This document shows positions 55,250-64,000 of a stretch of 64,000 nucleotides of DNA, in pieces. The notes under the pieces were generated by a model. It saw only the letters and a program-made list of their open reading frames with translations. It was not told the origin of the DNA and ran no database searches. The translations under genes were made by a program, and so were the position numbers. Each line of letters starts with the position of its first letter. The first letter of the stretch is position 1. This stretch comes from Microbotryum silenes-acaulis (lineage: Eukaryota; Basidiomycota; Microbotryomycetes; Microbotryales; Microbotryaceae): positions 1,054,001 to 1,118,000 of the forward strand of contig QPFY01000012.1 of the NCBI GenBank assembly GCA_003665825.1, written 5' to 3'.

Positions 55250-56239
55250 CATTTAGTGTTGCTACACGAAACCAATTGCTTAAATGAACCTACACGACCC
55301 GGCAAGCTTTCATTTGCTGTCACAATGGCCTCGAGCAGGAAGCGTTCCTCTGCTTGAGCATCGGCCTCGTCATAGGCCTGCTGAACGGCAATCCTAGAAT
55401 TGGAAGAGATGAGTTATCAGCTCAGAGGAGGCTGGTACAGGTCTCATGGCACTCAACTTACGGTGCAGCATCATTGTTAAGGCCAAGAGCAGCTAAAGAG
55501 CGAACAGCGTTTTCAACTGACTTCCGCTCTTTCGGGTCCTTGTCCCTAGAAAAAGCACGAAAAATAATTTCAATCAATCACGCCATCGAACAGACGAACA
55601 AATTGGCTGCTTACCAACGAAATCGAGCAGCGTGTGCAAGGACGCGCTACACCCGAGGATCATTGAGGGGGTATATTGCTCCTCAACGAGCAGTGGCGGC
55701 AGCACCTCCAGAGCCTTAACGATGAGAGGCTGACTTTCGATGTCGACATCCAGATACATTTCCATCCACTCTTGGCTACGGATAACGATCGAACGCATGC
55801 GCTCGGCGTAATCTATATGCCGCCAGATCCTTTCGACACCGAAAGGCAGCCGGTGCCCAGCGATAGCAATAGACCGGTAACCTTGCTTACGCGCCGCAGT
55901 AATTGCTCCACAATCCTTGAACTTGTCCCTCCAAGCATCGAGCGGCCTAGGAAGAGTATCAAACTCGAGAGGCTCGTCTGTCGACCACGAAAGCTGTATT
56001 TGGGTTATCTGGGTTCTGGGTTGTCGAAGCGGAAGGCGAGAAGCTCAAGACACCCTCACGTCCAAGAAGGGTGCCATTCGCTCGAAATCATCGTCAAGGA
56101 GCTCGATATCCGGATCGTCTAGATACATTTCGTCGAAGCTGGCTGAAGCGAGAACGTAGGATAATGACGATGATGGCACAGACGACGCGACGGAGACGGC
56201 GCACTCAGACGAGACGCCTCGTTCAACCAGCCAAGAGGC
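55250..56239 (-). pseudogene. Unknown spliced gene or relic next to KDZ copy B
   Basis: Segments bounded by splice-like sites are 56239-56054 (SSLSYVLASASFDEMYLDDP), 55993-55615 (TDEPLEFDTLPRPLDAWRDK, IAGHRLPFGVERIWRHIDYA and MEMYLDVDIESQPLIVKALE), 55545-55462 (KSVENAVRSLAALGLNNDAA) and one more to about 55270 (AYDEADAQAEERFLLEAIVT). The first two join in frame. The second and third differ by one base, which suggests a frameshift or an error in my model. Composition and codon use look like genuine protein. I do not recognise the family. Sequence just upstream (56475-56270, with IWAHFSHIRLGTPEF) may be its first exon and runs into the KDZ left end. Confidence 0.5.
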
Positions 56240-56494
56240 CTATAATTGCAAAATCGAACCATTAGAGCCCTTGTTGTGAATTCGGTACAGGCCAGAGTGT
56301 TTCGCGCGCGCTCCGCACGTTCTTGAGGGTCGGCAAACTCTGGCGTACCAAGCCGAATGTGGCTGAAATGGGCCCAGATTTGTCCACTGGCACCTACACG
56401 CCCAAGCCCTTTCCGCGGGATTTTCCCGCGAGATTGCTTGAGCGCAGGCGGATCGCGGGATATCCAGGACCTTGACAGAGTGGTGTCTAACCCT

Positions 56495-57019
56495 GCAATT
56501 TGTAGACCGACGAGTTGGACTTGTATCTTCTCTTCGGCCGCATGGCGACGCCGAGTCAGGTGCATGAGCAAGAGGACGAACGCGAGCCGTGGGGCCTGTA
56601 CAGTCGATGGCGACGCTACAATGAGCTGTAGCGGAAGCAACGAGCTGAGGCGGCAAGTCAAGTGGAAGGTCCCTCGCGTGGCCGACTGCCGCCAACGCGT
56701 GTGCTCGGACCCTTCGATCTCGGGACCGAAATCCCGCGCGACCGCTTCGGACATGTGACTCTGACGGCACCCGAAAGATGCGAGAAAAAGATGAAGGAAG
56801 GAATGCATCTACTACGCACTTTCCTTATCAATCTAGCAGCTGTGAGAGTGTTGTGTGTACACAGAATCGACTCGAAGCAGAGAGTTGGGCGCAACCTGGG
56901 CCTAATCTGCTACCTGGGGTAGCAAGGTTGCAACCCGCCGAGATTGTGGCTTGGAAGGCGCGTGGGAGGGCGCTGCGCGCGCGCCTGTTGAGGCGTACTT
57001 TTTATGTCTGCCCGAGGTG
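56495..57019 (-). mobile_element. KDZ copy B: left end only
   Basis: The reverse complement matches 12685-13200 of the complete KDZ element: terminal repeat ending CCCGAGGTG at 57019, then the 5' region up to and including the transposase ATG and about 15 codons. Identity stops at AAATTGCAGG, 45 bp past that ATG, where a different sequence begins. Copy B retains the roughly 17-bp stretch (GTGGGAGGGCGCTGCGC) present in the right terminal repeat but missing from the left repeat of copy A. No partner end or 8-bp duplication (expected GGAGACTC) was found. Confidence 0.82.
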
Positions 57020-57629
57020 GGAGACTCCCCCGTCTGTATACCAGCCGGGTGACGACCTGGGAATCCCGTGGAGACCTTTAGGAGTGCAGGTACCAGGCTT
57101 TGCTTGCGGTTCCATTCTCGCGTTATCATATACTACATTTATAGCACCACTCCCTTTGAGAGCGTACAGTGAAAGCATTAGAAAGCCTTACAGGATCTAT
57201 CTCGGCAGGGAGCACCCCCTACTAAAAACACTATAAAAAGCCCCTTATCCATATTAGAATCAGGAATGAACAAATGAAAACCGAAAAGGCTGAAACTTTG
57301 GACCCAATGAAGCAGTCCTGTAGGCCTTCTGGTACCTAACTCAATTACCTGAGCAAGTACCTAGGGGATCAGATTGGAAGGGTGCCATTTAGGTGAGGTC
57401 AGGCCAGCTGCCTCCCGTGTTACCAATTCGAAACTATCTCGGGCTCACCTCAGGTCCACAATCTCGAATCATCAGCACTCCCGCGCTAATCCGCTCTGGA
57501 TGCTGTCGATTGCGACAGCATGGTCTTCGCATGTGATCTGAACTTTGACTGTGATAAGGGGGAACTTCATTTCCAGTTAGAAAACTTCGACGCATGAGGA
57601 TTGGCGCCAACCACAGGAGTAGCGGCTTT
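57020..57629. other. Between KDZ copy B and the unknown 216-aa gene
   Basis: No coding frame is supported. Confidence 0.4.
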
Positions 57630-58442
57630 CTACACCCTACAACGAACCTTGAACTCTCTGGCAGTGAGGGCAGCCACGGGTCGGCGCATCTGATCATGGA
57701 CCATGATGAGCATGTTCATCATCATTTCGCCTTGAAGCCGGCGCTTGAGGGGATTCCCTCCCTGTCTTCCAAGCTGTAGTCAACAGAGCACATGTAAGAC
57801 GTTGAATTGTACCTCTAACATAGAGGTGCTGTACTCACACGGGCATATTCGATCATGTAGTCCGTGCATTGGAGGCCTCGCGACTGGAGATCTTTTTTGA
57901 TGACCGCGGTAGTAAAGGTACCCCCTTGGGTGTTCTCATCGTCGGAGACCTCGTCCTCCTCATCTCCACTTTCGAGAATAGTCGGTGCTATACTTGTGTC
58001 ACGGGACCTCTCTCCGCCGGCTCCTGGGCTCACCGAACGTCGACCGGGTGCGGAGCTCACGGAAGAGCCCCTGTACGGGAGAAACGAGCGCTCCTCGTGC
58101 TCCGGCGCATCTTCATCCCCCGCAATCGCGTTTGACAAGTCTCGACAACGGCGAGTGGGTACAGTGGTAGATTTTCCGCCGATCTGTCTTCTGTTGTGGG
58201 GAGGGGTTTTGCTCCACTGCACGTGTACAAAGGAGCCTGTGTCAATCATTGAAGTTGAACGAACAGCCCCGACCCCTATAAACAAAGCCCCGTTCCGCCG
58301 AGAGAGGACGTACCTGTCGGTTTGGTTCATCCGCGGAGGTGACTCTAAACGTAGACTCGGTGTTACTATTTGAGGAAAGAACTTGACGCCGAGACACTGG
58401 GGAGGGAGTATTTGCGGGACTGGACAATACGCCCCCCGTCAT
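57630..58442 (-). CDS. Unknown 216-residue protein, three exons
   Basis: Exons 58442-58314, 58216-57839 and 57773-57630 all have GT/AG borders and phase-0 introns and sum to 651 nt. The first half is Ser/Arg-rich and probably disordered (VLSSPANTPSPVSRRQ, RSVSPGAGGERSRDTS). An acidic stretch follows (ESGDEEDEVSDDENTQ). The C-terminal 75 residues look folded (TAVIKKDLQSRGLQCTDYMI, then LKRRLQGEMMMNMLIMVHDQ). I recognise no family. An exactly closing frame through two introns argues that it is a gene. Its place between KDZ copy B and a Plavaka-like transposase suggests a transposon accessory protein, but a host gene is equally possible. The ATG at 58442 is the first in frame. Confidence 0.55.
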
Positions 58443-59295
58443 CTGCGGGTTCGAAGTGCAGAGTTGAAGGATCCGGTCATTGGCCGCACGTAAAGGTCTG
58501 CTCGCTCTCCGCCAGCCGTACTACTATGATCGGATTCACGGAACTCACCCCCTGTTGCTGTATGGGAGTTGCGGACATGGAGGTGAACACAGCGTGACGA
58601 AGAGAGAGAGAGAGGGGGGGGGGGGGGGGGGGGGGGGGTTGCTGACTCGAAGTCAATGAATGGGCACAAGGTAAACAAAGCAAAGGCAAACAACGCAAAA
58701 CTCAGTGAAAGGTCGGGTTATCCTGTCTGACTACGTGACTCCGATCACCTCCGATCGCGCATCTCAACATTCCTGAGCAATCGGTCCGAAGGCATTGGCT
58801 TCGCGCCGGCCAAAGCCCGACGTGACGACCATATCATGGGCACCTTCAGTGGGGCAATACGTGGGTATTTCGAACCGGCGCGGCCAATGGGAATTAATCT
58901 ACTACTTTGGACAATTTTGAAGATCCCGCAGCGACTGAACGATAGAGGCTCTACCCAACGACTGATAGTTTGCTAATCTGTACAATGCGCTGTCATAAAA
59001 AGTGGGCAGCTTGAAATTCTCGAGCTGAACGCCGGCCATGTACGCTCAAAAGGAGTGCACAAAGTCAACGCGAATGGTAATTGCAGACGCTTCAGATCTT
59101 CATCTCCTACTCCGCTTTCGCTTCGCCTTCAAATCGCAAGGTTCCGGATCCGAAACATAGCCTTCCGACGAAGACTGAATGCCAGGCCGCGATGGAGGAG
59201 TCCGAATCAGCTTGAGCTCGCGCTTTGCCCCACCCAGTGCGGGTAAAGCTGTAAGAGATAGAAGCAAGTGTACGTACATTTGCACTCATAATCGA
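58443..59295. other. Non-coding with GA/poly-G tract
   Basis: 58600-58638 is a GA repeat passing into a run of about 24 G. No gene is supported in the rest. A similar long G run is at 5984-6003. Confidence 0.6.
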
Positions 59296-62200
59296 TCTCA
59301 TCCTCCCCGAACCCGCGTTACTCGTTGAGTGGGCGCGTTTTGAATCCACATCTTGCGCATCACTTTCCGACTCGGTGTTCCCAGCTGATTGCTCGCGTTC
59401 GAACGTCTCACCCCGCGGTTCCTCGCGCGGGGACTCCTCCTGCTGCGACTCTCCATCCTATGTAAAAGCATTAGCGCCTGATAAGCCTCTCCACAAAATC
59501 GCCGCGTTTCTTGACGTTGACAGAGGCCAGTCAACTTGAAGTGACTCACGAATTCATCGGGCTGCCACTGGGACTGGCTCCTTTGGTCTTCGCTGTCGCT
59601 GTCGGTTTCTGCAACGCTTGGAAGCTGATAATTGATGAGGTACATGTTAGCGCGAGCAGCCCCATTGACTGGGCAGACAAGTAGAGGCATACGATCCCTA
59701 CCCTGGGTCGGCCACGACGCGCCACGTTGGGCCCCACCGCATTGCGCGTCTGAGCTGGAGGTTGCGATAGCCGGACTTTTTGTACGAAGCTGTCCAAATC
59801 TTCCGCGGCTGGAATTGGGGGCGCAAGCGGGGCAACCAAGTCGTGCGATCGCTGGGTGATGGTACTCAGCAGCCAATTATGGTCGTCCCTATGGGTCAAG
59901 GCATTCTCGAGTCCGCCTGTGTCGATGCGCTCAATGTGAGCCTTTTTTGAGGCCGAGAGCGCGCAGTTCGCTGATGCGCAGTCATGCTGTACACTGGCAA
60001 CTCCAAGCAAACACTGTAGACGGGGACAGAAAGATTTTTGTGAGCTGATAGTGCAAGAGCTTTGCCTCCTCTATGCGCTGACTTACCTTCGTTGACACTA
60101 CAGAGGGGTGAGGCTCGAGAGACAGTCGAACGAAGCCAGTCGAACCGAGTTCTTCGCCGAGGCGGGCGAATTCTACAAGCGCGAATCCCTCGCCGATCAG
60201 GCTGCTTTGAAGCGTGCGACCGGTGGTCGGCACTAGCAGGGATACGACTCGACCGATACGGAGTCCTGACTGTTAGCATAACAGATAAGGCACCATTTAG
60301 TTACCCCAAGGATGGTGTCAAAGAGCGTACGGCAGGACTCACATTGGGTGAAGTGCGCACAAAGCACCAATGTCGAAGCAGGCACCGATCACCATTCGGA
60401 AGTGTGGCGGCCTTGGCCGCGCGAAAGTGGTCATACGCGGAGACCGACCCTTCCGCCTTGAGGTGCCGGTAGATCGGATCATGTTCGAGCTCCGACGACG
60501 ATTGCACTTGTTGAGAACGATGATAGTCAAAGCGGACTAGTGCCGGGGAACGGCGGTCAGAACGGTACCCGAGTCAGCTTCGATGAACAGTGGCACATCA
60601 GCATCGTATGGCACCAAGAAAAATATGCACTCACTCCGATCCTGCGTCTCGGCATCCTCATCGACCATGAACCAAGATTTGATCACCGCTTTGTCCATTA
60701 GACTCGCTGCCGCAGGACCGAGCGAGACAGCCCGGCCACTATGACGCCAAAGACCCCCACCCGCGACAAAGGTGAGCGCGGCTGTCTCCGCTAAAGTTTG
60801 CGCCACGTCACGCGATGGAGCTTGATGGTTGGTGCGCATATTGACTTGGCGCACGACCTTGTTTGCAGACTCGGCCACCGACGAATCGAAGAGCTTAGGA
60901 GGTCCGAAGCGGCGAATAGCCCCTTCAAGCTCGAGAAGGCAGTGGTACTTGACGCGAGCCAAGGTGAATGTCAAATTGCGGGTCGTCGAAGCTTGGACAA
61001 ATGCTCGCGCTAGCTCGTGATAGTCGTCCTGTGCACGGAAAAGTTTCCTTTAGTCTCGAGCTAGCTGGCCCCATCATTCGACGGATAACGAGCCAACTCA
61101 CGGCGTACTGATCAATACTTGTTGCGGAGGGAGCGAACATGTGATGGGTCAACTTTCCAAGGGCACTCCAGCAACGATTAGTCACTGGAGTGATCATGGA
61201 CCGGCTCAACATGACCTCAGCGATGAAGGGAAGTATCTGCGCGATCATTCGATAATCGTGACCATCGAGGCCTCCCTTGTAGTCGACGTAGAAATTAGGC
61301 TTGAATCGTTCACCGAGCCCAGCTGTCGAAAGCGAACGGAAAGCGCCGCGCATGAAGTCGGCGGCTGTGGGTGTAAGGCCCGCCATTGTGTCGACCCAAA
61401 GATATTTGACAGGACCTAGCAGAAGAACGTGGAGCATGTCAGGAGGTGTGTCACGGTGGACGTCGAAATCTGCGGGGCGAGCTTGAACTGTCAGATGCGT
61501 TCCAAGCCGTGCAAGCACCGTCAACTCATTGACTTACGAGGAATGCGGAAGAATGGGCCAAGAACGGACCCAGAGGCTTTGAGTTCGGACAGCCGAGCCG
61601 AAGCGGCTGCCCGTGCTCGAACTCCGTTGGCGGTGGCAATCTTTTTTCGTTCCTTGGCGCCGGCATTGTTGTACGCTCTCGCCAACCCGGCATTTGGCTG
61701 AGGCAGGCCATCTTTGCTGTGAGGGACCTTGTGTGTCATCTCGACTGCATAGGCTTGGCGGATTTCTTCAATGACTTTTGCGGTGACTTTGTCGCGGGTG
61801 CCTGTGCTCCTTTGCAACTCCTGAACCCCGTGAGCGGTGCCGTCACGAATCATCGTCTCGATCTGCGTCCATGATTCCAACATCGTTCTGTCCGCGTTAC
61901 GTTTGATGGGTGACTGCAGAATTCCAGCTCCGAGTTGTCAGCCATTTGCATGACGCACGAAGCAAACGCGGTCAAGGCTTGACACAGTAAAGTAAGTCAT
62001 TAGGGTGTCGAACGTCAGTCGGTCGGCGGGAGATCCGCCCCATCGACAGCAGCGGCAGGGGAAGCGTGCTGCGGCCCCAATTGGACGGGCAGAGACTTCG
62101 GCAGCCATCGGTGTGTCGTGTACCGTGTATAGCAGTGGCGTCCAAAACTGTACAGGGGCTCCGGTACGACCATCAATGGCCTCAACGGGCGATGAAAGCG

Positions 62201-64000
62201 TGGCACTAGAGTTTGTTGCATGAGTCAGCCAAAATTCGCCGGCTGGCTCGACACAGTCACATCACACGCACATAATGTCCGTAAGCACAGCCTCCGCTAG
62301 ATCGAGTGCCTCTCCCCAAGCGGTCACAGCGATGTGTTGAAGCGAGAATCGGCGGCTTAACTGCGAAGCCGGCAAACCCAGAGTCTGGATCGAGCACTGT
62401 TGCATGCGCAGGGGGCGAATCAGTACAGTGTAATCTCCCACATGGGTGTTTGGGAGTGAGTCTGCACTGACCACGAACATCTTGTAGTAACGCTTCGACT
62501 CCCCACCGCCAAAATCATCCAAGAACATCCGCAGCGGGACAGTCAGAAGTCGTCCGCCTCGGGCTGCGGCTCTCGAGGCACTCGACGCCGGCAAACAGGG
62601 TAGCAGCACCTCTCGATCTGCAGACAGTCCTGCGTGCGCAAAGTGGCCGTGTCAGGCGTGGCGAAATGTTCGGACTTTTCTCATGCACTTACGTATGATC
62701 CTCCTCCTCTCCATCTCCACTTCCCTTGCGATCGAAGGCCCGAGCAACCCCAACGGCATTAGGGACCACGCCCGGTCTGAAAGTGGCGACGACGATAAGT
62801 CCGGCATATCCGCGGGCGGGAGTTGAACGCAGAAGCTACCATCGTCGCGGAGGACCGCAGGAACAGCCAGTGCGCAGAGTACGTGGTTGTGGGTGGCGAA
62901 CGAGTCGATAAAGAGGTATCCTCCACCTCTTTGAAGTACGACTTCCTGGGCGAAATAGTCGATGCCGTCATGCGAAGCCATCGGTGTTCGAATGGGTGCC
63001 GGTAATGTGTGGCGCCAGCGCGCAGTTTGACAGGCCGATTGCACAAAATCTTTGTCGTCATAGGAGGGGTAGAACTCTAATTGCGACGAGTGTGGGGGTA
63101 GCCAGCGCCTGCGGGCCTATAAGAGAGCGTGCGTCAGCGGGGGGCACTGGCTGGGGGCACTGGACGCGGAGTCAGAGTGAGTGCCACTGGGAACGCACTG
63201 CAATGACAAAATCAGATGGAGGAATGACGAAGATTGTGCGGTTGTTAGGAATGACAACTGGCCGGGGATGGAACAGCCGGATTTCGTCGAGTAGGTTGCA
63301 TAGGAAGGTTTTGATGGTTTTGATCGAAGGCAGCTTGGTCACGCCGAGGACTTGTGCAAACTCGAGTATTTCTTGGAACTCTTGCGCGCCCATGCGACGG
63401 TGGGGTGATCGCCAGAAGAGAGAGACCACGCACATCTGTGGCCAAGAATTCGCAGACCAGAGTCAGCATTAGTTACTAAGCTGAGAGGGCTTCGGCGCTC
63501 GGGTCACGACCACTCACAGCCGCGCTCGGAAAAGGGAACCATTCATCGCTTGGATGCGGAACGCTCGATGATGATGCGCGGTGGCTTGAGCTCTTGAAGA
63601 GTTCGGCATTCACTATAATGTAAAAATGTGCCCATGATGTATAAGTAGCATAGGGCAAATAATACCTCCCATGACTGCTGAACTGACCCTTGATCATGTG
63701 CGCAAGTGTTCGGGGTCGGCGCCAATCTCTGTCGATGTCGTCGTCGTCTTCGGACCCGATAACATCACCCTCACGGTCTGATTCAAAGTCGTCTAGACTC
63801 TCGTACGCGGCCGATGGATCTTCGAAGCCATTATCGCTGTCAAAGCCATTATCGCTGTCAAAGCCATTATCGTCGCCATTGTGAGCATAGTTGTGCGCAC
63901 TGTAGTCGAAGTCGGGTGTTCCGCCCGACGAGGGTGACCCATCGCTGCCGAGCTGGTTTTAGGGCAGATGCAGACACATCAGATCGCGTAGTCTCAACAC
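59296..64000 (-). CDS. Plavaka-like (CACTA-related) transposase gene, 5' end outside window
   Basis: A long series of minus-strand segments separated by short intron-like gaps follows the order of basidiomycete Plavaka-type transposases. N-terminal acidic region (about 63960-63680, SAAYESLDDFESDREGD); DEWFPFPS (about 63540); RRMGAQEFQEILEFAQVLGV (about 63390); a middle block with DYFAQEVVLQRGGGYLFID (about 62960); RMFLDDFGGGESKRYYKMFV (about 62510); DTPPDMLHVLLLGPVKYLWV (about 61450); ELEGAIRRFGPPKLFDSSVA and NMRTNHQAPSRDVAQTLAET (about 60925-60800); and a C-terminal block SVQHDCASANCALSASKKAH (about 59990). These matches are from memory of the family. Whether it is intact cannot be settled: several junctions were not resolved and the start lies beyond 64000. 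Confidence 0.7.

Overview
This window looks like nuclear DNA of a basidiomycete fungus. The host genes are split by many short GT...AG introns (about 45-140 bp), and the mobile elements include KDZ and Plavaka-like DNA transposons, chromodomain-bearing Ty3 elements and Helitrons, a mixture typical of Basidiomycota. I cannot place it more precisely from sequence alone. No ribosomal or transfer RNA gene, CRISPR array or bacterial-type operon was seen.

Host genes sit in compact islands between transposon-rich stretches. 9.0-12.5 kb: a mitochondrial Bax-inhibitor-family protein (GHITM-like) convergent with a multi-exon quinone oxidoreductase. 20.8-23.1 kb: importin alpha. 34.0-38.2 kb: peroxin PEX12 convergent with the lariat debranching enzyme DBR1. 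40.6-48.0 kb: the cytosolic Fe-S assembly protein CIA2, a COA8/APOPT1-like protein, an inner-nuclear-membrane protein of the Src1/Heh/MAN1 family and a single-pass membrane protein. 49.8-50.9 kb: the GPI-remodelling protein P​ER1. These are unrelated housekeeping genes; nothing suggests an operon or pathway cluster. Exon models were built by joining GT/AG-bounded segments that keep one reading frame. They close in frame for GHITM, the oxidoreductase, importin alpha, PEX12, DBR1, CIA2 and an unknown 216-residue protein at 57.6-58.4 kb.

The rest is dominated by mobile elements. 0-6.2 kb: a broken copia element abuts a 5'-truncated chromovirus, and a 117-bp LTR-like insert interrupts the copia part. 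12.6-19.8 kb: a nest in which a terminal-inverted-repeat element with a 10-bp target duplication (called R1 here) contains a complete 5.4-kb KDZ transposon with its own 8-bp duplication, plus a small Helitron relic. 24-34 kb: a RecQ-like relic, a LINE relic, a tandem-repeat array, two head-to-tail Helitrons with nearly identical 3' ends, and a third Helitron family. 48.4-49.4 kb: a 5'-truncated LINE whose 3' tail recurs at 33.7 and 51.6 kb. 52.7-55 kb: a hAT transposase lacking a recognisable C-terminus. 56.5-57.0 kb: a second KDZ left end joined to different sequence. 59.3-64 kb: a large Plavaka-like transposase gene running out of the window.

The most interesting observations are the doubly nested R1/KDZ structure with exact target duplications, a second gene inside that KDZ element, very small exons (6, 20 and 24 nt) in the oxidoreductase gene, and two tandem Helitrons. 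I found no convincing wholly new system. The best candidates for undescribed biology are the KDZ element with its partner gene and the R1 family.
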